Positions 7,414-14,647 of a stretch of DNA of 64,000 bases are shown piece by piece. Each line of letters opens with the position of its first letter. The first letter of the stretch is position 1. Location of the stretch: positions 186,001 through 250,000 of the forward strand of contig NZ_JANIDV010000001.1 in assembly GCF_026385505.1 (NCBI RefSeq). The letters run 5' to 3'. The DNA is from Bombella dulcis. Its GTDB lineage: Bacteria; Pseudomonadota; Alphaproteobacteria; Acetobacterales; Acetobacteraceae. The notes beneath the pieces were generated by a model, which was not told the origin of the DNA, did no database searches, and saw nothing but the letters and a program-made list of their open reading frames with translations. Position numbers and translations under genes: made by a program.

Positions 7414-8763
7414 TCAGTCTCCAGCAAGACTCATCTGGTCAATACGGATGGTCGGGGCATAGTAACCCGCCATCAGGTTGAGATCATTGGCGGGGATGAG
7501 CCGCGCAAACATGTCAGACAGGTTGCCTGCTATGGTGATCCCTGAAACAGGCTCGGCAATCTCGCCGTTGCGGATCATGAAACCTGACCCGCCCCGGCTG
7601 TAATCCCCCGTCAGCATGTTGATGGCGTTGCCCATCAGCTCAGTGACGAGCACGCCCTCCTTGATATCATGCCTCAGCTCTTCAGGGGAATGGGGGCCTG
7701 CATGAAGGAAGAGGTTGGACGTGCCGGGCCGTACGGTGCCGCCACCGCTGCGGCTGGCCCGGCCATTGCTGGCGGGCAGGTTCAGTCTGCGGGCGCAGCG
7801 GCTGTCCAGCAGCCAGTGGCGGAGCTGCCCGTCCTCCACGAGGTTCAGCGGCAGGCAGGCCGTACCTTCGCCATCAAAGGGGCGGGAGCCGGAAAGCCGG
7901 GGCAGGGTCGGGTCATCAGTGATGGTGATGCCTCTGCCAAAAACGGTCCGATTCAGTTTCTCCTTGAGGAAGGAGGCTTCCTGCACGATGGCCGCTCCGT
8001 TGATGGCCCCGGCGAGGTGGGCCAGCAGGGAGCCAGCCACACGGGGATCGAACAGGACAGGATAAAGGCCCGTCCTAGGGCGAGTGGGATTCAGGCGGGC
8101 CAGGGCACGGCGGGCAGCTTCATGACCCAGCCGGGCTGGATTTTCCAGGTCGGCTTGATGCACGGCGTTATGGAAGGCATAGTCACGCTCCATCTGCGTG
8201 CCCGTTCCGGCCAGAACACTGATGCCATAGCCGTGGCCGCTGCGCTGGTACTGTCCGGCAAAACCCGCACTGGTGGCAAGGGCGACATCCTGAAGGCTCG
8301 TGCTGGCAGAGGCCCCGCTGCTGTTGGTGATGCCATCATGCGAGAGGGCGGCCTCTTCCATGTCCCGTGCCCTGTCCAGCAGGGCATTCATGTCGGGTGG
8401 CGTGGCAGGATCGAGAAGATCAAGTTTTGCTACCGTGCTGGCAGGAACCGGAATGAGAGGCTGGGCTGCCAGACCGTCGTCCGGTGAGGGAGGCACGACC
8501 CTGGCCATGGCACAGGCCCGTTCTGCGAGCTGGTCGAGAGCCTCCGGGCTGAGTTCATTACCGGAAACCGTGGCCACACGTCCCTTATGGAAGACACGCA
8601 GCCCAAGAGAGAGACTTTCTGCATGGCGGATGCCCTCGGCCTTGCCCTGCCGGATCATGGCCGAGCGGCTCTGACCACGGATCACCACCGCATCGGCCTG
8701 GTCAGCTCCATGCTGACGGGCAAAGTTCAGGGCGGCATCAAGATGGGAGAGGAGATCAGTCAT
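7414..8763 (-). CDS. pmbA: TldD/PmbA family metalloprotease subunit
   Basis: PmbA (TldE) pairs with TldD to form a cytoplasmic protease implicated in maturing modified peptides and degrading CcdA-like substrates. The 449-residue length is typical. Recognisable regions are the N-terminal sheet domain with RQGKAEGIRHAESLSLGLRV, the central RSGHGYGISVLAGTGTQMER, and the C-terminal glycine-rich segment TGDYSRGGSGFMIRNGEIAE. PmbA lacks the zinc HExxxH motif carried by TldD, and none is visible here. It overlaps the M16 peptidase gene by 4 bases (ATGA). TldD is not in this window. Confidence 0.92.
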   Translation of the reverse strand: MTDLLSHLDAALNFARQHGADQADAVVIRGQSRSAMIRQGKAEGIRHAESLSLGLRVFHKGRVATVSGNELSPEALDQLAERACAMARVVPPSPDDGLAAQPLIPVPASTVAKLDLLDPATPPDMNALLDRARDMEEAALSHDGITNSSGASASTSLQDVALATSAGFAGQYQRSGHGYGISVLAGTGTQMERDYAFHNAVHQADLENPARLGHEAARRALARLNPTRPRTGLYPVLFDPRVAGSLLAHLAGAINGAAIVQEASFLKEKLNRTVFGRGITITDDPTLPRLSGSRPFDGEGTACLPLNLVEDGQLRHWLLDSRCARRLNLPASNGRASRSGGGTVRPGTSNLFLHAGPHSPEELRHDIKEGVLVTELMGNAINMLTGDYSRGGSGFMIRNGEIAEPVSGITIAGNLSDMFARLIPANDLNLMAGYYAPTIRIDQMSLAGD

Positions 8764-10046
8764 GCGGATTTCAGTGCAGCGTGAATGGCGTCAGGTCCGG
8801 GAATGTTGCGGGCCGGTCCCATTGTCGTCAGTGTCGGCGCACCGCTGAAAATGGTCCGGGCCACGGCCAGCACGTCTTCCTCGCTCACGGCATCAATCCT
8901 GCGGATCATGTCTTCCGTGGAGATGATGCGGTCATGCACCTGAATCTGGCGGGCAATCTGGGCACAGCGGCTGCCCGTGCTTTCCAGTGACATGAGGAGG
9001 GATGCCTTGAGCTGCGTACGGGCACGGTCCAGTTCTTCTCTGCTGATGCCGTTCTGAAGGTTGCGGAGTTCATTCAGGGCGGCGGGGATCAGCTCATCCG
9101 TCTTTTCCGGTCCGGTTCCGGCATAGAGACCGAACATGCCACTGTCCGCAAACGGACTGGCAAAGGTGTAGACGCTATAGACCAGCCCGCGCCGTTCCCG
9201 GATTTCCTGAAACAGGCGTGAGGACATGCCGCCACCTAGCAGGGTGGAGAGGATCATGGCACTGTAATAGGCCTTTTCCCGATAGCCGGGAGCCGGGAAG
9301 CCCATGAGGATGTGGACCTGATCCAGCTTGCGTTCCGTCTGTTTCAGCCCGCCGACATAGCGGCCCGGTACGGCCTGCGGGGGCGTGTGTGTGGGCAGGT
9401 CCGCAAGATGGGTGCGGACAAGATCGACCACTTCATCATGATGGAGATTGCCAGCGGCGGCGATGACCATGTTCTGCGTGCTGTAATGCTCGTGCATGTA
9501 GGCCATCAGCGTGTCCCGGCTCATGCTGGCGATGCCGCTCTCCGTGCCGAGAATGGGCCGCCCCATGGGCTGGTCGGGATAGGCACATTCCTGAAAATGG
9601 TCGAACACGATGTCATCGGGCGTGTCATTGGCCTGACCGATTTCCTGAAGGATGACGCCACGTTCCCGCTCCACCTCTTCCGGCAGGAAGGTGCTGTGGG
9701 TGAGGATGTCGCCGATCAGGTCCACACCGAGGGGCAGATCGCTTTTCAGCAGCTTGACGTAATAGGCCGTGTTTTCCCGTGCCGTATAGGCGTTGATGTA
9801 GCCGCCCACATTTTCAATCTCTTCGGCAATGCGGATGGCAGAACGGCGTTCCGTCCCCTTGAAGGCCATATGCTCGAGGAAATGGGCGGCTCCGTTGGTG
9901 GCTTCATTTTCATGGCGGGTGCCAGCTGCAACATAGGCCCCGAAGGAGACGGTTTCGGCACGGTCCATCCGTTCCGTCACGATGTTGAGGCCGTTTTCAA
10001 GGGTCGTGCGTCTGATCTGTTCGCTCATGCAGGTCTGCGTATCCAT
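8760..10046 (-). CDS. M16 family zinc metallopeptidase
   Basis: This 428-residue insulinase/mitochondrial-processing-peptidase-type protein has the inverted zinc motif HFLEH (near residue 56, in AAHFLEHMAFKGTERR). The downstream glutamate lies in the ENTAYYVKLL region. The C-terminal M16 domain includes GGGMSSRLFQEIRERRGLVY (near 265), a strong family signature. A possible alternative start is the ATG at residue 7 (MSEQIRRTTLENGL). In related bacteria such proteins lie next to thrC, as here. It is translationally coupled to pmbA. Confidence 0.93.
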   Translation of the reverse strand: MDTQTCMSEQIRRTTLENGLNIVTERMDRAETVSFGAYVAAGTRHENEATNGAAHFLEHMAFKGTERRSAIRIAEEIENVGGYINAYTARENTAYYVKLLKSDLPLGVDLIGDILTHSTFLPEEVERERGVILQEIGQANDTPDDIVFDHFQECAYPDQPMGRPILGTESGIASMSRDTLMAYMHEHYSTQNMVIAAAGNLHHDEVVDLVRTHLADLPTHTPPQAVPGRYVGGLKQTERKLDQVHILMGFPAPGYREKAYYSAMILSTLLGGGMSSRLFQEIRERRGLVYSVYTFASPFADSGMFGLYAGTGPEKTDELIPAALNELRNLQNGISREELDRARTQLKASLLMSLESTGSRCAQIARQIQVHDRIISTEDMIRRIDAVSEEDVLAVARTIFSGAPTLTTMGPARNIPGPDAIHAALKSA

Positions 10047-10130
10047 GTCTGGTGAAGAAGCGGAAGATGTCTGGAATATGGTGTGCGGGGAGGTTTTTTC
10101 CAGTCCCCATCTGTTACGGGGCCAGAAGAA

Positions 10131-10161
10131 AAGGGGATGACCCGGTCAGGTCACCCCCCTT
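10131..10161 (-). terminator. Terminator after thrC
   Basis: AAGGGGATGACC (10131-10142) pairs with GGTCACCCCCCTT (10149-10161). Read on the minus strand, the stem ends in CCCCTTTTCTTC, a reasonable U-tract. It separates thrC from the M16 peptidase gene, so those two may be separate transcripts. Confidence 0.7.
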
Positions 10162-10194
10162 CCTGCATGGGAGACCGGTTTCAGCCTGTGGCTT

Positions 10195-11592
10195 TCAGCG
10201 GCTCCGATGTGCCCGCACGGCGGCCTTGACCGTCTCGATATCGTTGGGAAGGACCTCATACCGCTCCTTGCGGGAGAAGAGGTCAGCCAGATGGGGGGGG
10301 AGTTCAGGGTGGATGCCCGTGGCTTTCTTCACGGCATCGGGGAACTTGGCCGGATGGGCCGTGGCGGCTGCGATCATCGGCACGCCGGATTCACGGAAAC
10401 GCCTGCCTGCGGCGAGGCCGATGGCCGAGTGGGGGTCCGCCAGATAGTGACTTTCGGCGTACAGGTCCTTCATCGTGGCGGCGGTCTGTTCATCGCTCAG
10501 GGCGACGCCGTGGAAGGTCTCACGGATCTGCTCCCATGCGTCATGAGGCACGGCCATGCAGCCTGTCTGGCGGAATTCTCCCATGATGGCCCGGCAGCGG
10601 TTGGGATCACGCCCCAGCATCTCGAACAGCAGCCGCTCGAAATTGGAGGAAACCTGAATGTCCATGGAAGGGGACAGGCTCGGCTCGACCTGCCGCTTGG
10701 TCATGTCATTGCTGAGCAGGAAGCGGGTCAGGATGTCATTCCTGTTGGAACCGACACAGAGATGGTCGACCGGCAGGCCCATCTGGCTGGCCACCCAGGC
10801 GGCCAGGATATTGCCGAAGTTTCCGGTCGGTACGGCGAAGGAGACCGGGCGGTCCGGGCCGCCAACGGCAAGGGCGGAGCGCACGTAATAGGGAATCTGT
10901 GCAGCGATGCGTGCCCAGTTGATGGAGTTGACGGCGGACAGGGAGCAGTCCGTACGGAACGCTTCATCAGCGAACATGGCCTTGACCATGTCCTGACAGT
11001 CATCAAAGTCGCCTTCCATGGCGATGTTGAGAACGTTGTCTTCCAGAACGGTGGTCATCTGCCGCCGCTGGACTTCGGATGTCCGGTTATGGGGATGCAG
11101 GATGACGATGGAGACATGCTCCCGCCCTCGGAAGGCTTCAATGGCGGCGGACCCTGTATCGCCCGATGTTGCCCCGACGATGGTGACGTGATGGTTGCGC
11201 TGTTTCAGTACATGTTCAAAGAGGCGGCCAAGCATCTGCATGGCCATGTCCTTGAAGGCCAGTGTCGGGCCGTGGAACAGTTCCAGAGAGAAAAGGCCTT
11301 CTTCCACTTCAACCAGTGGTGCGACGGCGGCGTGATCGAACTGCCCGTACACATCCTGTGTCATGCTGCGGAGCGTGTCACGGTCTATGCTGCCCTCGGT
11401 GAACAGGCCGATGACCTCCGCTGCCAGATCGGCATAGGAGAGGCTGCGCCAGCTTGTCAGCGTCTCACGGGGGATGTGGGGCCAGTGGCCGGGCATGTAA
11501 AGCCCGCCATCATCAGCCAGACCGCTGAGCAGGATGTCGGAGAAGTCGGGGGCAGCGGCATCCAGTGTGCCGCGGGTAGATCGATAACGCAT
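10195..11592 (-). CDS. thrC: Threonine synthase
   Basis: ThrC is a PLP enzyme that converts O-phosphohomoserine to threonine. The family start MRYRSTRG and the PLP-lysine segment HGPTLAFKDMAMQMLGR (about residue 105) are clear, followed by the phosphate-binding loop ATSGDTGSAAIEAF and SINWARIAAQIPYY. I chose ATG 11592 from homology; an in-frame ATG at 11619 adds nine residues and overlaps the previous stop (TGATG), so coupled initiation there is possible. The length of 465 residues is normal. It lies directly downstream of the yellow-domain gene. Confidence 0.95.
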   Translation of the reverse strand: MRYRSTRGTLDAAAPDFSDILLSGLADDGGLYMPGHWPHIPRETLTSWRSLSYADLAAEVIGLFTEGSIDRDTLRSMTQDVYGQFDHAAVAPLVEVEEGLFSLELFHGPTLAFKDMAMQMLGRLFEHVLKQRNHHVTIVGATSGDTGSAAIEAFRGREHVSIVILHPHNRTSEVQRRQMTTVLEDNVLNIAMEGDFDDCQDMVKAMFADEAFRTDCSLSAVNSINWARIAAQIPYYVRSALAVGGPDRPVSFAVPTGNFGNILAAWVASQMGLPVDHLCVGSNRNDILTRFLLSNDMTKRQVEPSLSPSMDIQVSSNFERLLFEMLGRDPNRCRAIMGEFRQTGCMAVPHDAWEQIRETFHGVALSDEQTAATMKDLYAESHYLADPHSAIGLAAGRRFRESGVPMIAAATAHPAKFPDAVKKATGIHPELPPHLADLFSRKERYEVLPNDIETVKAAVRAHRSR

Positions 11593-11618
11593 GGCTCCAC
11601 TATAACACTGAAATGTCA

Positions 11619-12635
11619 TCAGGGCAGGGTAATTTCCAGCAGACGCTGGTGTTCGCCCTTGCCTGCCGATGCGGGAGCAGTCAGGACGGCCAGACGACGC
11701 TGTGGCCCTTCACGGCCTTTCAGCAGCGTGATGGCCTGGGCATCATAAAGCCTGTCATCATGCATGAGCCGCCACGGCAGCCGGTCTGCCCCGAAAGAAA
11801 GCAGGTCTCCGTGGTCGATGTCGACCATGTAGAGCGTGTCATTCCTGTCGATGGCCAGCCCGCCGAGGCTCGGTGTACGCCGCCAGTTCGTCATGGCTTC
11901 GATGCGTTCGGCAGGGCCGAGGCTTGGATCGGTCAGGATGCTGGTACCGATTCGGTAGAGCGGCCCTGTCGGAGTCTGGTAGAACAGCCAGTTCCTGCCA
12001 CGGTCCAGCAGCAGGAAGCGGACATTGCCGCCCGTTTCCGGCTGTCCCGCTGCCGTGGTGACGGGACTGCCGTGGCGCATGAGGGCCGAGTGCGCCATCA
12101 GGGAGGGCACGCTTTCCAGAAGACGCTGGACCTGCCTGCTCTTGAGGTCGATGACCACGAAAGCCGGGACGCCATCATCAATCAGGAAGGCCTTGCCGTC
12201 TGTCACCTGAAGGGCCGAAATGTGGCTGCCGACCGCAAGGGCGTCACCAATGCTGGTATGATCGAGGATGACCCCTGTATCCGGTGCAATGTTGAGCAGT
12301 TCTGGTTTTGGGGCCTGCGTGACGGCCCAGAGTCCCTGCGCCGTGGCCGTGAAGGCCGTGATGGGAGGCAGTTCATCCATCAAAGGGCTGAGACGGCCAT
12401 CAACCGGGTCCAGCCGGTACAGTTTGCCTGTCGCGCCCAGAGTGAAGGGAGACCCGTCAGGGAGGGATGTCAGTGCCGGTGCCAGGGGCTGGTGCAGCTC
12501 ATGGTCACTGACGATCTGGGCAGGTTTTTCGGCATCTTTCCACGGACGGTCCGCCTGGGCTGGCGGGCTGAGTCCCAGAAGAGCGGCAGAGAGGATAAAG
12601 GCCGAGGCCAGACATGAGGACAGACATGGTTTCAT
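11619..12635 (-). CDS. Secreted yellow / major royal jelly protein family beta-propeller
   Basis: This 338-residue protein has a signal peptide (MKPCLSSCLASAFILSAALL, cleavage probably after PAQA). The C-terminal half shows the MRJP/yellow pattern: LYRIGTSILTDPSLGPAERI, then TPSLGGLAIDRNDTLYMVDI, then DDRLYDAQAI. The fold is a six-bladed propeller; insect members bind small ligands such as biogenic amines, and bacterial members are little studied. The start at 12635 overlaps the DUF3325-like stop (ATGA), so it belongs to the Fur-controlled operon that begins with the PepSY protein. Function here is unknown; an iron or catechol-related role is only suggested by context. Confidence 0.7.
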   Translation of the reverse strand: MKPCLSSCLASAFILSAALLGLSPPAQADRPWKDAEKPAQIVSDHELHQPLAPALTSLPDGSPFTLGATGKLYRLDPVDGRLSPLMDELPPITAFTATAQGLWAVTQAPKPELLNIAPDTGVILDHTSIGDALAVGSHISALQVTDGKAFLIDDGVPAFVVIDLKSRQVQRLLESVPSLMAHSALMRHGSPVTTAAGQPETGGNVRFLLLDRGRNWLFYQTPTGPLYRIGTSILTDPSLGPAERIEAMTNWRRTPSLGGLAIDRNDTLYMVDIDHGDLLSFGADRLPWRLMHDDRLYDAQAITLLKGREGPQRRLAVLTAPASAGKGEHQRLLEITLP

Positions 12636-12994
12636 GGCAGATATTTTGGGGCCTCCGAGTGTTTTTGCAAGCTCTGTCCATTCAGGGAAGAAAGGGAGCC
12701 TGCCAGCCCCCCTGATGCCCGTGGCCGTCCGGCTGGAACACACAATGGCAGGATTATCCCCAGCAGAATGCCCGTGACGGGAGCTGTAAAGGCCCAGAGG
12801 AACAGGCCGTCCAGCCCGTCCATCAGGCAGGCGGAAACCAGGGCGAGGACGGGCAGGAGCCGGAGAAGATGATTCTGGAACCTGCTGGCGGGTGGCAGAT
12901 GGCATGGATTCTGTCGCCTGTAGGCAGGCAGGCCATTGAGATGGAGCAGCCAGACCAGTGTCCACAGGATGGCCAGCAGGGCGAGGGTCATCAT
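12632..12994 (-). CDS. DUF3325-like small membrane protein
   Basis: This 120-residue protein has three to four hydrophobic segments (LALLAILWTLVWLLHL, LLRLLPVLALVSACLM, AFTAPVTGILLGIILPLCV). Size and topology match the DUF3325 proteins found with PepSY membrane proteins and TonB receptors in siderophore loci. The assignment rests mainly on this context. It overlaps its neighbours on both sides by 4 bases (ATGA), marking a tightly coupled operon. Its biochemical role is unknown. Confidence 0.6.
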   Translation of the reverse strand: MMTLALLAILWTLVWLLHLNGLPAYRRQNPCHLPPASRFQNHLLRLLPVLALVSACLMDGLDGLFLWAFTAPVTGILLGIILPLCVPAGRPRASGGLAGSLSSLNGQSLQKHSEAPKYLP

Positions 12995-14442
12995 GCTGTC
13001 ACCTTTGGCTGACGGAGAAGACAGACGAGGCTGACCAGCCCGATGCAGGCTGCCAGTGCATCCACGGCCATGAAAAGGAGGGGCCGCCCTGTGTGGAAGG
13101 AGCGTGTGGCGAGGTCCAGCCCGGTCGTGCCGAAACCCAGCAGGGCCAGAAGGCCGATTTGCTGGCGGGCCGCCCGCCGGGTGATGAATCCATGAAGCAG
13201 GGACAGGCCCCAGATATCGTAAAAGAGGCGTTCCTCCCAGATGACGGGTGAGAGAGCGTCTGGTGTGGGCAGGCGTGTTCCCCAGAAGAGGGCCAGCGTG
13301 GCTAGTGGCAGCCCCAGAAGGGTGGCGGTGGAGAGTGCTTCATAGCTGCGCTGGAGGCCCTGCCGGGAGAAAGAGATCGTACCGGCATGGGCAAGTCCGT
13401 TCCGTTCAGACTGGAGGAACAGCACCATGCCGGAGCCAATGATGGCACAGCCCAGAAGACCGCTGAGGCAGTACAGCCAGCGTGTTATCAGTCCGGCCCA
13501 GCGCAGGTTGTGAAGCCCGATGAAAAAACTGTGGACGGTCGGGCAGAGGGGCTGGGGCAGCATGTCGGGATGGGAGGGTGTCAGGGCATGACGCTGGAGG
13601 CAGAAATGCAGATTGTCAGGTGCATACAGGCCGAGTTCCCTGCTCGTTTGCATGAGGAAACCATCGGCTATCGTGCCCCACTGTCGGAGGCCATTGTCAG
13701 TCAGGCTGGTGAGGATGACGGGGGAGATGGCAGGTGGTGCGGCCGTGTGCGTCTGGTGACGGCTGGCATGGCCGGGGGAACGGTGTGGCGGGTTTATCAT
13801 GTGGAGGAGTTTCTGGGATTGCAGGACCACACCGGAAAGCCCGATGATGAACAGGACGGGCAGGTATAATGTGCCGCCCAGCAGGTGCAGGTCCAGCCAG
13901 CGTCTCTGGCGTGCCGCATGGGGGCGGAAAAGCAGAAGGTCCGGCAGGAAGCGGCGGAGCTGAAGCCAGAGGCCTGTCAGGAGCGTGATGAGAAGCCCGA
14001 CCCCGGCAAGCGTGATGATGATCTGCCCCCACGGGCTGGGGAGGTGGAGGTTGCTATGGAGGGTCACGAAGAACGTGCCACCGGTAACGTCATGGCCCTT
14101 CAGGGGAAGTCCGGTGTCGGGAGCCAGTGCAGGGCCGAGGAAAAGGCGGCCATCATAGTGCCAGAGACGGAAGACAGGGTCCCGTGGGGAAGGGAGTTTC
14201 AGGAAGGCGAAGGTGCCTCCATCGAGCTGTGTCTTCAGGGCCAGCCCGGCCTCCAGAAGGCCAGCCTGTGTGATGGGGGGCAGGGGAGCCTGAAGAGTCG
14301 TGCGGGGCTGCATCCATCCCTGAATCTCCGGTGAGAAACAGGCCAGGGACCCGGTGAAACAGAGAATGAAAAGGAAGAGTCCTGCCGGGAAGCCGATCCA
14401 GCGATGGAAAAAGCGCAGTGCGGTGCGGAGCCTGGGGGACAT
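12991..14442 (-). CDS. PepSY-associated membrane protein (PiuB-like)
   Basis: This protein of about 483 residues carries the PepSY-TM layout: an N-terminal RFFHRWIGFPAGLFLFILCF helix, a periplasmic PepSY-like region, and three further membrane helices including LHLLGGTLYLPVLFIIGLSG and a C-terminal cluster. Such proteins accompany ferric-siderophore receptors and are thought to reduce iron or strip it from siderophores at the inner membrane. I chose ATG 14442; a TTG at 14460 would add six residues. The Fur-like palindrome at 14464-14478 lies just upstream, so expression is probably iron-repressed. Confidence 0.82.
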   Translation of the reverse strand: MSPRLRTALRFFHRWIGFPAGLFLFILCFTGSLACFSPEIQGWMQPRTTLQAPLPPITQAGLLEAGLALKTQLDGGTFAFLKLPSPRDPVFRLWHYDGRLFLGPALAPDTGLPLKGHDVTGGTFFVTLHSNLHLPSPWGQIIITLAGVGLLITLLTGLWLQLRRFLPDLLLFRPHAARQRRWLDLHLLGGTLYLPVLFIIGLSGVVLQSQKLLHMINPPHRSPGHASRHQTHTAAPPAISPVILTSLTDNGLRQWGTIADGFLMQTSRELGLYAPDNLHFCLQRHALTPSHPDMLPQPLCPTVHSFFIGLHNLRWAGLITRWLYCLSGLLGCAIIGSGMVLFLQSERNGLAHAGTISFSRQGLQRSYEALSTATLLGLPLATLALFWGTRLPTPDALSPVIWEERLFYDIWGLSLLHGFITRRAARQQIGLLALLGFGTTGLDLATRSFHTGRPLLFMAVDALAACIGLVSLVCLLRQPKVTA

Positions 14443-14463
14443 ATGGACGCAACACGACAAGAA

Positions 14464-14478
14464 TGAGAATTATTCTCA
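14464..14478. promoter_or_regulatory. Fur-like operator, PepSY side
   Basis: TGAGAATTATTCTCA is a perfect 7-1-7 palindrome matching the Fur core TGATAATNATTATCA at 13 of 15 positions; the symmetry extends to AATGAGAATTATTCTCATT (14462-14480). It is 21 bases upstream of the PepSY gene ATG. Repression by Fur under iron-rich conditions is the inferred role. Confidence 0.8.
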
Positions 14479-14581
14479 TTTATTACCGGGCTTCGCTGGT
14501 GCTGTAAATGGTCAGGGGGCTGAAAATGACAAAGACGTAAAAAAAAAATGACGGAAAAGTGGTTTTGGTGTGATTTTTTGT

Positions 14582-14596
14582 TGAGAATAATTTTCA
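14582..14596. promoter_or_regulatory. Fur-like operator, TonB receptor side
   Basis: TGAGAATAATTTTCA matches the 7-1-7 Fur core at 13 of 15 positions. It lies 52 bases upstream of the receptor ATG (14648), where a promoter is expected. Together with the site at 14464 it gives each divergent transcript its own operator. Confidence 0.75.
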
Positions 14597-14647
14597 TTAC
14601 CATATAAGCCATCGCTCATTCAGTCTCACAATCCAGGATGGGCATGT

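Noticed and set aside
10207-11748. 513-codon open frame antisense to thrC
   Set aside because: It is a shadow of a high-GC gene. thrC carries clear catalytic motifs; the antisense product has none.
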